This document shows positions 54,291-62,655 of a stretch of DNA of 64,000 bases, piece after piece. Under the pieces are notes generated by a model. The model was not told the origin of the DNA. It saw only the letters and a program-made list of their open reading frames with translations, and made no database searches. The stretch spans positions 186,001 through 250,000 of the forward strand of contig MEPB01000019.1 of the NCBI GenBank assembly GCA_001769385.1, in the 5' to 3' direction. Every line of letters begins with the position of its first letter. Positions within the stretch are counted from its first letter, which is position 1. Both the position numbers and the translations under genes were made by a program. This DNA is from Bacteroidetes bacterium RIFCSPLOWO2_12_FULL_35_15. GTDB taxonomy: Bacteria > Bacteroidota > Bacteroidia > 2-12-FULL-35-15.

Positions 54291-54520
54291 TGGTACGTAT
54301 TACACAGCATCGGGCAAAATGTATTGGTTGTAATGCATGTGTGGAAGCAGCAAATTATCGGTGGCGGATATCACGCAAAGATGGTAAATGCACCCTTATT
54401 GGCGGAGTTGAAAAAAAAGGTTTTTACAGTGTTTTGACCGGTGATGATGAATATGCTGATAATGTATATGCAGCAAAACATTGTCCGGTAAATATTATTA
54501 AAGTAGAAAAAGTAAAATGA
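54290..54520 (+). CDS. Small ferredoxin coupled to the U32 gene
   Basis: 76 residues. A single 4Fe-4S site is formed by CIGCNAC (Cys12, Cys15, Cys18 region) and a distal Cys in AAKHCPVNIIKVE. The middle segment (KDGKCTLIGGVEKKGFYSVL) has one more Cys. The start ATG overlaps the U32 stop by one base. It is probably the electron donor or cluster carrier of the U32 enzyme; that is an inference from coupling and from the iron-sulfur dependence known for U32 hydroxylases. A gap of 80 bases separates it from the next gene. Confidence 0.9.
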   Translation: MVRITQHRAKCIGCNACVEAANYRWRISRKDGKCTLIGGVEKKGFYSVLTGDDEYADNVYAAKHCPVNIIKVEKVK

Positions 54521-54600
54521 AATAGCCATATGCAAAACCAGCTACATATAACAAGATATGGCGTATTCCATGTGACAACTAAAAAAATAATTACCTACAC

Positions 54601-55065
54601 ATGAAAATGAAAGCGACCGAATCAGCGCAGATGGATAAAAAAATAAGTGCTTTTATTAAAGCACAAACAGCTTTAACAATAGCAACATCTGTTGATTCCA
54701 TTCCATATTGTGCCACTTGTTTTTATGCTTATTTAGAGGAAGAAAATCTGTTAGTTTTTAAATCTGATGCAGAGACCAGACATATTTCCGATGCATTAAT
54801 AAATAATAATGTTGCAGGTTCTATTTTAGTAGATAAAACAGAAATTGGAAAAATAAAAGGTATCCAATTCAATGGAACATTTCTTTCTCCAAAAGATGCT
54901 CTATTAAAAGATGCTCAAAAAGCATATTATTTCAAATATCCCTATGCAGCAGCAATGAAAGGCGATCTATGGGTAATTGAATTAACTTCAGTTAAATTTA
55001 CCGATAATACACTTGGCTTTGGCAAAAAGTTAATCTGGGAAAAAATTATCGAACCTCCTTATTAA
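54601..55065 (+). CDS. YhbP/UPF0306-like flavin-binding fold protein
   Basis: 154 residues. The pyridoxamine-phosphate-oxidase-like split barrel is seen in ALTIATSVDSIPYCATCFYA, LLVFKSDAETRHISDALINN and KIKGIQFNGTFLSP. The ending FTDNTLGFGKKLIWE is the signature of UPF0306 (E. coli YhbP). Members probably bind flavin or a related cofactor, but no function is established. It is on the same strand as the ferredoxin gene with an 80-base gap. A start 10 codons later (MDKKISAFIKAQ) is also possible. Confidence 0.85.
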   Translation: MKMKATESAQMDKKISAFIKAQTALTIATSVDSIPYCATCFYAYLEEENLLVFKSDAETRHISDALINNNVAGSILVDKTEIGKIKGIQFNGTFLSPKDALLKDAQKAYYFKYPYAAAMKGDLWVIELTSVKFTDNTLGFGKKLIWEKIIEPPY

Positions 55066-55145
55066 TTTCATTTTTATTTCTTGAGCATATTTCAATCTGC
55101 TTTATTGCGATATCTGAAAATCGGAAATCATTAGTAGCAGGTGAA

Positions 55146-55174
55146 TGTCATTTCGAAAGTAGAGAGAAATCTCG
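55146..55174. repeat. Half copy of the GTCATTTCGA...GAGAAATCTC repeat
   Basis: TGTCATTTCGAAAGTAGAGA then GAAATCTCG matches the left arm of the hairpin family. No right arm follows. It lies in the gap before tnaA. Confidence 0.65.
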
Positions 55175-55268
55175 CTATTGTTTGATTTTATTGAAATATT
55201 TTCTTTTTCACGAAATGGCAAAAAATAAAAATGAAATAAATTTAAATCCTAAAAAAATATAATATACT

Positions 55269-56648
55269 ATGGAAACCTTTAAAACTATTATCGAACCATT
55301 TCGCATTAAAATGGTAGAAACAATTTCTGTAACTAATTTGGAGCAACGTAAAAAATATTTAACAGCTGCTCATAATAATCCTTTTCTATTGGATTCGGAT
55401 AAAGTAATGATCGATTTTTTAACCGATAGCGGAACTTCTGCAATGAGCGCAAATCAATGGGCAGGTATCATGCAAGGTGATGAGTCCTATGCAGGATCTA
55501 GCAGCTGGAATAAAATGTTTGCTGCGATCAATCATTTAACCGGGCATGAATTTGTTTTGCCTGTTCATCAGGGACGTGCCGGAGAACGCATTTTATATGG
55601 TTATCTGGGAGGGAAAGGGAAAACATTTATCAGTAATACGCATTTTGATACGACTCGTGCCAATATCGAATTTTCAGGTGCAGAAGCAATTGACATTCCT
55701 ATTGAGGAAGGAAAAAATCCTGCTTTGTATCATCCATTCAAAGGAAATATGGATGTGGTTGAACTTGAAAAACTGATCAACGAAAAAGGTGCGAAAAATG
55801 TTAGTGCTGTTATATTAACTGTTACAAATAATAGTGGTGGCGGACAACCGGTGAGCATGGAAAATGCAAGAGCCGTTTCTGCAATTTGTAAAAAATACAA
55901 AGTGAATTTCTTCCTTGATTGTTGTCGAGTTGCTGAAAACTCCTATTTCATCAAGCTTCGCGAAAAGGGTTTTGAAAATAAAACCTATGAAGAAATTGCA
56001 CAGGAAATGTTTGCTCTTACAGATGGTTCAGTAATGAGCGCAAAGAAAGATGCATTGGTAAATATGGGTGGTTTTATTTCTTTGAAAGATGAAGCTATGG
56101 CTTTGGCGTGTAAAAATTTATTGATCATTACAGAAGGATTTGCTACTTATGGCGGACTCTCAGGTCGTGATATGGAAGCTATTGCAATTGGTCTGAAAGA
56201 AGTTTTTGAACCGGACTATTTACATTATAGAATTAGCAGCACTACATTTTTGGGTACAAAATTAAAAGAAATGGGTGTTCCATTGATGTGGCCGATTGGA
56301 GGGCATGCGGTTTACATCGATGCTAAAGCATTGTATTCGCATATTCCGGTTGATCAATATCCCGGACAAGCATTGGTGTGTGAATTATATTTAGCAGGTG
56401 GTATTCGTACCGTAGAAATTGGTTCGGTTATGTTTGGAAAATATGATGATCAAGGAAAACTAATTCCTGCAAACATGGAATTAGTTAGATTAGCAATACC
56501 TCGCAGGGTTTATACTCAAAGTCATATTGAATATGTAATCGAAGTTTTCGAAAAATTAATGAAGAACCGTGATAATGTGAAAGGAGTAAAAATTACAGAA
56601 GAACCTTTATTTTTACGTCACTTCACAAGTAAGTTTGAAAGGTTGTAA
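55269..56648 (+). CDS. tnaA: Tryptophanase
   Basis: 459 residues, close to the usual 460-470. METFKTIIEPFRIKMVETIS is the typical opening. Further matches are NPFLLDSDKVMIDFLTDSGT, VLPVHQGRAGERILYGYL, and the PLP-lysine region MSAKKDALVNMGG. The end GVKITEEPLFLRHFTSKFER resembles E. coli TnaA. It splits L-tryptophan into indole, pyruvate and ammonia with pyridoxal phosphate. Tyrosine phenol-lyase is a close relative; the active-site residues that distinguish them cannot be judged with certainty here. No TnaC-type leader peptide with Trp is seen upstream, and no permease gene follows. Confidence 0.93.
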   Translation: METFKTIIEPFRIKMVETISVTNLEQRKKYLTAAHNNPFLLDSDKVMIDFLTDSGTSAMSANQWAGIMQGDESYAGSSSWNKMFAAINHLTGHEFVLPVHQGRAGERILYGYLGGKGKTFISNTHFDTTRANIEFSGAEAIDIPIEEGKNPALYHPFKGNMDVVELEKLINEKGAKNVSAVILTVTNNSGGGQPVSMENARAVSAICKKYKVNFFLDCCRVAENSYFIKLREKGFENKTYEEIAQEMFALTDGSVMSAKKDALVNMGGFISLKDEAMALACKNLLIITEGFATYGGLSGRDMEAIAIGLKEVFEPDYLHYRISSTTFLGTKLKEMGVPLMWPIGGHAVYIDAKALYSHIPVDQYPGQALVCELYLAGGIRTVEIGSVMFGKYDDQGKLIPANMELVRLAIPRRVYTQSHIEYVIEVFEKLMKNRDNVKGVKITEEPLFLRHFTSKFERL

Positions 56649-56683
56649 TATTTAATCCTTGATGAATTCAAAAACATTCAACT

Positions 56684-56715
56684 AAAAAAGAGGATAATCC
56701 CTTACCCTCTTTTTT
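56684..56715. terminator. Bidirectional rho-independent terminator
   Basis: AAAAAAGAGG and CCTCTTTTTT pair exactly around ATAATCCCTTAC. It ends tnaA and the convergent T9SS gene fragment. Confidence 0.88.
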
Positions 56716-56727
56716 AATTGTTCTAAT

Positions 56728-57123
56728 CTATTTTGAAATTATCATTTTCTTCGTTTTCACTAAATTAGTATTCTTACTTAAGGAATAGAAATAAATGCCA
56801 CTTGTAAAACCGGAACAATATACTTCAAGTGAATTTGTACCGGAAGTAACAGGATATTTTGCGATTACTTCACCAAGTAAGTTTGTTATTTTAATTTCAG
56901 CATTTATTACCTCACTTGAGAGTTTATAAACGATAGTTGTTTTTTCGCTGGCAGGATTAGGTATGGCATTGATTAACTCAGAATGCTCTACAGCATTAAT
57001 TACAAATCCTGTTTCATTGGCAGGTTGATTGTTCATTGCATGAAGTCCACAATTGTTATCTGATTGCGATGCCACAGCCATTGCTGTTAATGCACCGCTT
57101 GTGTTGGCCCCGGGCATCCGCAT
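56728..57123 (-). pseudogene. 3' remnant of a T9SS-exported protein gene
   Basis: The frame gives 131 residues without a signal peptide, whose last 75 or so are a T9SS type A sorting domain (AIPNPASEKTTIVYKL, IKITNLLGEVIAKY, TSGIYFYSLS). A T9SS cargo needs a signal peptide, so this is not a complete gene. Just upstream, at about 57120-57160, another frame reads VSTVTVTADPNTITCGCP, a segment typical of Bacteroidota secreted proteins, and then hits stops. The two pieces fit one protein broken by a frameshift near 57110-57120. Upstream of that the sequence runs into the divergent gene, so most of the original gene is missing. Confidence 0.65.
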
Positions 57124-57259
57124 GTAATTGTATTTGGATCAGCTGTAACCGTTACGGTGGACACATGATAACATGAAGGGTAGATTTTCCATAATGATAT
57201 TTTCTTGTATATTTGAATATAAAAAGAGGTACTTATGTGTTTTAAAAAAACGATTCATC

Positions 57260-58147
57260 ATGAAAATATTATTAATAATACTTATTTTTATTTTATTTCC
57301 TTATTGTAATTATGCTCAATGTCCAGCTACCGCGATTACATTTACAGCAGATTTATCATCTAAACCTGATACAGCATGGCAAAGCATAATCACAACTCGC
57401 AATGGACTAGTTTGTGGTGATACAGATACTATTAACAGGACTGTTGCATTTATTGTTACTGTCAATCCTTTAACTACGCATGTGAATTTTAATATAATAG
57501 CTGGTACTATTGGCGGAACCATGTATTATCGTATTAATTGCGGACAACATATTCCTTTGGGTACACCAAGTTGTGTTTCCGGACTAACAACATTTTGTCT
57601 TTCATTTTCCAAACCTGGAACCGGAAATAATATTTATGAAATTAATGCTATCAAAAACGTTAATTTAATTACAATAGATACTTCAACAACTATTAACAGT
57701 ATGACGCTTACATCCAATCAGACTGGGGCAAGTTATCAATGGTTAGATTGTGCGAATGCTTTTGCACCTATCTTAAATGAAACTAATCAAAACTATACAG
57801 CAACAGCTAATGGAGATTACTCCGTTGCAGTTATATTTGGTGGTTGTATTGATACTTCTGCTTGTGTAAATATTAACAGTATGGGTATCATATCCGAAAT
57901 TACAAACTCTAAATCAGAAATTATTGTTTACCCCAACCCGACAACGGATATTCTAAATATTGAATATTTAAAGCTACATGGTGAAATTGTAATAGAAATA
58001 GAAAATATACTTAGGCAAACTGTTTATACTATAAAAACAAAGCAAACAACAAACACTATTGATGTGAGTGTTTTGCAGAGTGGTCTTTACTATTTAAAAG
58101 TAAAAACAGGAAACGGAAGTTTTTTTAATAAAATAATTGTAGAGTAA
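57260..58147 (+). CDS. Secreted protein with T9SS type A sorting domain
   Basis: 295 residues from the ATG at 57260; 29 codons of open frame upstream include no better start, and MKILLIILIFILFPYCNYAQ is a good signal peptide. The body (about 22-210) is beta-rich with an Ig-like pattern: SLKP-type loops, YRINCGQHIPLGTPSC, and ASYQWLDCANAFAPILNETN, a PKD/Ig-like repeat common in T9SS cargo. The sorting domain ends it (VYPNPTTDILNIEYL, IEIENILRQTVYTI, QSGLYYLKVKT). Several Cys residues suggest disulfides. Function unknown. Confidence 0.86.
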   Translation: MKILLIILIFILFPYCNYAQCPATAITFTADLSSKPDTAWQSIITTRNGLVCGDTDTINRTVAFIVTVNPLTTHVNFNIIAGTIGGTMYYRINCGQHIPLGTPSCVSGLTTFCLSFSKPGTGNNIYEINAIKNVNLITIDTSTTINSMTLTSNQTGASYQWLDCANAFAPILNETNQNYTATANGDYSVAVIFGGCIDTSACVNINSMGIISEITNSKSEIIVYPNPTTDILNIEYLKLHGEIVIEIENILRQTVYTIKTKQTTNTIDVSVLQSGLYYLKVKTGNGSFFNKIIVE

Positions 58148-58260
58148 TTTATAGGTTTATCGATTTAGTATGAGTCAATTTACTAACGGTGTATATTTCA
58201 TAGAAATAGAGTCTAATTTTGCACGTTGTGAAAAATTTATAAAACACTGAAACTGGCTTC

Positions 58261-58296
58261 CCGCACACTTCGACAAACTCAGTGTGACCTTCGCAC
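58261..58296. repeat. CTTCGACAAACTC repeat, copy 2
   Basis: CGCACACTTCGACAAACTCA then GTGTGACCTTCGCAC. It matches 18757-18794 in the same orientation and contains CACACTT...AGTGTG symmetry. Confidence 0.6.
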
Positions 58297-58306
58297 AAAA
58301 AACTAC

Positions 58307-59602
58307 TTAACTTTTAGCAGGAAGCACCATCGCTTTACATTCCCCGAAACCTATGCGTACACCATCTTTTTCAGAATAACCACGAATAATTACGGTATCA
58401 TTATCATTGATAAATTTACGTTCGCTGCCATCTTTTAATTTTAAAGGTTTTGTTCCCCGCCATGTTATTTCCATCATAGAACCAAATGATTCTGGTGTTG
58501 GACCACTGATAGTGCCTGATGCAAGCATGTCGCCAATATTCATGTTGCAACCATTTACCGTATGATGTGCTAATTGTTGTTCCATGTTCCAATACATAAA
58601 TTTGTAATTCGAATGGGAAACAATTGTCTCTTCGCCATTTTCAGGTTGGATAAAAACTTCTAAATTAATATCGATATTTTTATTTCCTTCGTACTGAAGG
58701 TAAGGCAATACTTTTGGATCTTGTTTGTATCCTTCAACACGGAAAGGTTCTAAGGCATCTAATGTTACGATCCATGGAGAAATTGTTGAAGCAAAATTTT
58801 TGGAAAGGAAAGGTCCTAACGGAACATATTCCCATGTTTGAATATCTCGTGCACTCCAATCATTAAACAATACCATTCCAAAAATATGATCGTCAGCATT
58901 CGCTGTAGTAATGCTATCACCCAATTGGGTTTCTTTACCTATGATGAATGCGGTTTCCAATTCAAAATCTAATAATTTGCTTGGGCCAAAAACAGGCTGT
59001 ACTTCATTTGCCGGTTTTCCTGCCTGGTCGGCTGGCAGGGTTTGTCCTTTCGGACGATGAAAATTTGTTCCGGAAACGATAATAGAGGATGCTCTCCCGT
59101 GATAGCCTACCGGCAAGTGTTTCCAATTAGATAGTAATGCATTTTTCGGATCGCGGATCATTGTTCCAATATTGATTGCATGATCCATGCTCGAATAAAA
59201 ATCGGTATAATCACCTATTTTTACCGGTAGTTGCATTTGCACATTACTGATGTATTGCAATGCTTTGGCTTGTGCTTCCTTGTTGTCGCGTAATTCGGCA
59301 TGGTCAGCATTAAGCAGATCTGAAATTCGCTGACGAACATTTCTACAGGTGTTATTGCCCAGTGCAATAAAATCATTCAAATATTGATTAGTAAAAACCG
59401 AATTATCGATATGTAAATTATTAAAAAAACCTAATTTATTTAAAATGGCTAAATCTAACACTTGGTCCCCAATGGCAACACCAATGCGAGGACTTGAACT
59501 CTGAGTTTTGAAAATACCAAAAGGTAAATTTTGAATCGGAAAATCACTTTTCGGGTCAACTTCTATCCAGGATTTTAAAGAAGGGTCGTTTGCTTTTATC
59601 AT
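58307..59602 (-). CDS. fahA: Fumarylacetoacetase
   Basis: 431 residues from the ATG at 59602 (MIKANDPSLKSWIEVDPKSD). The frame extends 23 codons further, but that stretch is translated repeat sequence. The short N-terminal SH3-like domain is followed by the FAH catalytic domain with DFYSSMDHAINIG (catalytic His), GYHGRASSIIVSGT, LDFELETAFIIG (metal-binding E-x-E), and NDWSARDIQTWEYVPLGPFL. It hydrolyses 4-fumarylacetoacetate to fumarate and acetoacetate, the last step of tyrosine breakdown. No other homogentisate-pathway gene is in the window. Confidence 0.95.
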   Translation of the reverse strand: MIKANDPSLKSWIEVDPKSDFPIQNLPFGIFKTQSSSPRIGVAIGDQVLDLAILNKLGFFNNLHIDNSVFTNQYLNDFIALGNNTCRNVRQRISDLLNADHAELRDNKEAQAKALQYISNVQMQLPVKIGDYTDFYSSMDHAINIGTMIRDPKNALLSNWKHLPVGYHGRASSIIVSGTNFHRPKGQTLPADQAGKPANEVQPVFGPSKLLDFELETAFIIGKETQLGDSITTANADDHIFGMVLFNDWSARDIQTWEYVPLGPFLSKNFASTISPWIVTLDALEPFRVEGYKQDPKVLPYLQYEGNKNIDINLEVFIQPENGEETIVSHSNYKFMYWNMEQQLAHHTVNGCNMNIGDMLASGTISGPTPESFGSMMEITWRGTKPLKLKDGSERKFINDNDTVIIRGYSEKDGVRIGFGECKAMVLPAKS

Positions 59603-59625
59603 GGGGCAAAAATAAGATTTTTTTA

Positions 59626-59673
59626 CCGACCTGCGACTATGCTCAGGATAAACTCCAGCGCAGAGACGCAAAG
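59626..59673. repeat. CCTGAGCGAAGTCG / AACTTTGCGTCT repeat, copy 2 (inverted)
   Basis: On the minus strand it reads CTTTGCGTCTCTGCGC, then GGAGTTTATCCTGAGCATAG and TCGCAGGTCGG. It is the same unit as 18883-18932. It lies just upstream of fahA and creates a false 23-codon extension of that gene with the phrase YPEHSRRS. Confidence 0.7.
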
Positions 59674-59776
59674 AATTGTATTATTATTTTGTTTGATTGT
59701 ATTCTTACCTTATAAACTGAGTCCGATTATTAATTCTTACAGAATTGAGTAGAAAAGATAAGTTTTGGGTGTAGTC

Positions 59777-59865
59777 GTCATTTCGACCGCAGGGGAGAAA
59801 TCTTTTTACTCTTTTGTAAGGATGCTGATAAATATAAAAGATTCCTCCGCTTCGGTCGGAATGAC
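59777..59865. repeat. Hybrid hairpin repeat (TTTCGACC and GGTCGGAATGAC arms)
   Basis: The left arm, GTCATTTCGACCGCAGGGGA then GAAATCT, matches the standard family. The right arm, AGATTCCTCCGCTTCGGTCG then GAATGAC, is a different version. They still pair over most of their length. The stop codon of the next gene is 6 bases away. Confidence 0.75.
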
Positions 59866-59870
59866 ATTAC

Positions 59871-62039
59871 TTATGCAACTAACTCTTCTTCCTGAGCTTT
59901 TTCTTTTTCTTTTACCGGTAACTTATTTTCTTCAATTATTGCTTTAGCATCCATGATAATAACGCCATGATCATCTTCCAGAACCTTTGCAGGATTCATG
60001 TCCAGTTCTTTTATTTCCGGAAAATCTGTCACCAATTGGGATAATCTTATAATATATTCAGCAATCGATTCAATATCATAAGAGGGTTGTCCCCTGAAAC
60101 CTTTAAAAATCTGATACGCTTTCGTCTGTTTGATCATATTTAAAGCATCTAGTCGGGTAAGAGGGGCTAATCGAAACGCAACATCTTTAAATAATTCTAC
60201 AAATGTTCCACCAAGTCCAAACATAATTAATGAACCGAATCCTGGTATAGCATCAGCTCCCACAATGATTTCAATACCTTTTGTCAGAAAATATTTTTGT
60301 ATTAAAAATCCCTGAATTTTAGAGTCCAGTTTTTTGTTTTTAATACTTTCATTAATTTCAGCAAATGCTTTTTTTAGTTCGTCTTCATCCTTCAGATTTA
60401 TCTTCACGCCACCAACATCAATTTTATGCAATATTTCTGTTGAAATTATCTTCAACACTACCGGGTAGCCTATTTGACCCGCAGCCAAAATGGTTTTCTC
60501 CAAATCTTTTGCAACACGGTAATCCACCACTTTCATTCCATAAGCTTCTAATATTTTGTAAGATTCCGGTTCAGAAAGATGTGTCCGGTTTTCTTGTTTT
60601 ATGGTATCGAGTAATACGCTTACCTCTTTTTTGTTTACTTCAAATTTTGTTATTTTAGTTGGGGGTAGATTGATCCATTCATAGTATTTGATCATAGATG
60701 CAAGCACACGGATATTTGTTTCGGGAAAATCGAAATTAGGGATATTTGCTTTTTCCAAAATTTGTTCAAAATCAGGTTCAGGCTCCAACGACATCAGGTT
60801 AGCTAAAATTGGCAAGTCCGGATTTGCTTTTGCGAAATCACAAAGACTTGTTGCAATTGCGTTCATATCAGTTTCTACCGTTGGAGTAACCGAAACAATA
60901 ATAGCATCAACGTTTTTATCTTTTACTATAATGGAAAGAGCATTCGTAAATCTTTGTGCATCCGCATCACCTATAATATCAACAGGATTATGAATGTTTG
61001 CATTTGGAGGTAATGTTTTTTTTAAAGCATCTAAAGTTTCCGTCTCAAAAGTTGTCATTTCTATACCGGTTCTTTCAGCTGCATCTGTTGCAATTACACC
61101 CATGCCACCAGCATTGGTAACAACTGCAACACGATTTCCTTTTGGGTGAACCAAACAGGTAAATCCTTTCGCATATTCAAATACCTCTGCAAGAGTTTCC
61201 ACACGGATCACACCACATTGTGCAAAAAGTGAATCGTAAGCAATATCAGAACTTGATAAAGCTCCTGTATGAGATTGAGTGGCAATAGCACCACGTACCG
61301 ACCTGCCGGTTTTTATAATAATAATTGGTTTTTGTTTTGCATTTGCTTTGTTTGCCATTTCGAAAAAAAGAGCAGGATGTTCAATATCTTCTGCATACAT
61401 TGTTATTATTTTTGTTGCATCATCCTCGATCAAATATTCAAGCACATCGCTTTCGTCTATTACAGCTTTGTTACCAATGGATACAAATTTTGAAATGCCT
61501 AAATTATTTTGATGTGCATAATCAAGCGCTGCAACACCAATGGCTCCGCTTTGGGATATTAAAGCTACATTACCGGCATGGGGCATCTTAATGGCAAAAT
61601 TTGCATTCAGACTGATTTCGTTTTGCGTGTTGATTATGCCTAAGCAATTAGGTCCAAGTAAAGCTATAGTATGTTTCTCTGCAATAGCTATAATTTTATC
61701 TTCTAATTTTTTTCCCGATTCTCCTATTTCTTTATATCCTGCAGTTATTACAACTATTCCTTTTATTCCTTTTTCAGCACATTGAATTATCACATTTTCA
61801 ACAGCGATTTTTGGAACGCAAATAACAGCCAGATCAATTGCATCCGGAATTGCCATCACATCCTTATAGGCTTTTACACTCATTACATGACTGTACTTGG
61901 GATTTACAGGATAAACTGCTCCCTGGAAATTTGATTGAAGAATGTTGGAAAAGATAGCATTGCCAACAGTATCTTTGGTTGCAGAAGCTCCAATAACGGC
62001 AACAGATTTAGGCTCAAATATGTATTTTAAAGATTTCAT
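59871..62039 (-). CDS. ADP-forming acyl-CoA synthetase (acetate--CoA ligase family), fused alpha-beta
   Basis: 722 residues. The alpha part opens with the CoA-binding domain (PKSVAVIGASATKDTVGNAI, VNPKYSHV), then GPNCLGIIN and LISQSGAIG, and the phospho-His region SHTGALSSSDIAYD. The beta part from about 480 is an ATP-grasp domain: LSEPESYKILEAYGM, PVVLKIISTEILHKIDVGGV, GLGGTFVELFKDVAFRLAPL, and LDMNPAKVL. It converts an acyl-CoA, ADP and phosphate to an acid, CoA and ATP (or the reverse). The acyl substrate is not evident. The C-terminal tail (KLPVKEKEKAQEEELVA) is charged. It is monocistronic; a repeat touches its stop. Confidence 0.93.
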   Translation of the reverse strand: MKSLKYIFEPKSVAVIGASATKDTVGNAIFSNILQSNFQGAVYPVNPKYSHVMSVKAYKDVMAIPDAIDLAVICVPKIAVENVIIQCAEKGIKGIVVITAGYKEIGESGKKLEDKIIAIAEKHTIALLGPNCLGIINTQNEISLNANFAIKMPHAGNVALISQSGAIGVAALDYAHQNNLGISKFVSIGNKAVIDESDVLEYLIEDDATKIITMYAEDIEHPALFFEMANKANAKQKPIIIIKTGRSVRGAIATQSHTGALSSSDIAYDSLFAQCGVIRVETLAEVFEYAKGFTCLVHPKGNRVAVVTNAGGMGVIATDAAERTGIEMTTFETETLDALKKTLPPNANIHNPVDIIGDADAQRFTNALSIIVKDKNVDAIIVSVTPTVETDMNAIATSLCDFAKANPDLPILANLMSLEPEPDFEQILEKANIPNFDFPETNIRVLASMIKYYEWINLPPTKITKFEVNKKEVSVLLDTIKQENRTHLSEPESYKILEAYGMKVVDYRVAKDLEKTILAAGQIGYPVVLKIISTEILHKIDVGGVKINLKDEDELKKAFAEINESIKNKKLDSKIQGFLIQKYFLTKGIEIIVGADAIPGFGSLIMFGLGGTFVELFKDVAFRLAPLTRLDALNMIKQTKAYQIFKGFRGQPSYDIESIAEYIIRLSQLVTDFPEIKELDMNPAKVLEDDHGVIIMDAKAIIEENKLPVKEKEKAQEEELVA

Positions 62040-62190
62040 GGTGTATGTTTTTTTGATCAGCTTGATAAATATTTTATAAAATTAAACTCTCTTTGCTTTA
62101 ATAGATATGAGTTTAATCAAGTTGAAAAATGAAATAGATTACTTAAAAAAGGAGAAATGATTTTTGATTTTTTTACTGAAGCTTATTCGC

Positions 62191-62218
62191 TGTATCTTTT
62201 GTTTACTTTTACGTTATA
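62191..62218 (+). promoter_or_regulatory. Shared promoter-like motif before the TonB-like gene
   Basis: TGTATCTTTT, 8 bases, TTACGTTATA. The same two 10-mers with the same spacing recur at 62656-62683. It ends 8 bases before the ATG of the TonB-like gene. TACTTTTA inside it also resembles a -7 box. Confidence 0.5.
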
Positions 62219-62226
62219 GATGTAAA

Positions 62227-62652
62227 ATGAAAGAGGTGAAAATTATAATTTTTCTGTTTTTGGCGATTTCTGTTTCTTGTTTGGGGCAAAAAAATTCGAA
62301 TAGAGGAACGATAAAAGTTGTTAAGGATACTGCAATATATACTAAAGTGGATGTAATGCCTGAATTTTCGGGTGGAAATGCTGCAATGTATAATTTTATA
62401 CAGTTAAATTTACGTTATCCCCAAAATGCAAAGGAACGCGGTTCAAGTGGTACATGCTTTATTACCTTTGCAGTAAATATAGATGGCTCCTTGTCGAATA
62501 TTATTATTTTGAAAGGCGCTAGTGGATGTCCAGAGTGTGATTTAGCGGCATTGCGTGTAATTAATATGATGCCTAAATGGACGCCAGGTAAAAATAAAGG
62601 AGAAACGGTTCGGGTTCAATATAATATACCTATTAAATTTACTTTACGATAA
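62227..62652 (+). CDS. Secreted TonB C-terminal-domain protein
   Basis: 141 residues from the ATG at 62227; a 21-codon upstream extension overlaps the promoter motif. MKEVKIIIFLFLAISVSCLG may be a signal peptide or a lipoprotein signal (VSC). The TonB domain has EFSGGNAAMYNFIQLNLRYP, SSGTCFITFAVNIDGSLSNI, and MPKWTPGKNKGETVRVQYN. A CPEC pair (in GASGCPECDLAAL) is unusual for TonB and might bind metal or form a disulfide. No proline-rich linker. It sits directly before the second sigma gene and shares an upstream motif with it. Confidence 0.88.
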   Translation: MKEVKIIIFLFLAISVSCLGQKNSNRGTIKVVKDTAIYTKVDVMPEFSGGNAAMYNFIQLNLRYPQNAKERGSSGTCFITFAVNIDGSLSNIIILKGASGCPECDLAALRVINMMPKWTPGKNKGETVRVQYNIPIKFTLR

Positions 62653-62655
62653 TTT

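Noticed and set aside
55066-55268. TnaC-type leader peptide upstream of tryptophanase
   Set aside because: No short ORF with a Trp codon and downstream Pro is seen; the gap holds a half repeat and AT-rich sequence.
59602-59671. Longer N-terminus for fumarylacetoacetase
   Set aside because: The extension is translated repeat sequence, and family homology starts at the ATG at 59602.
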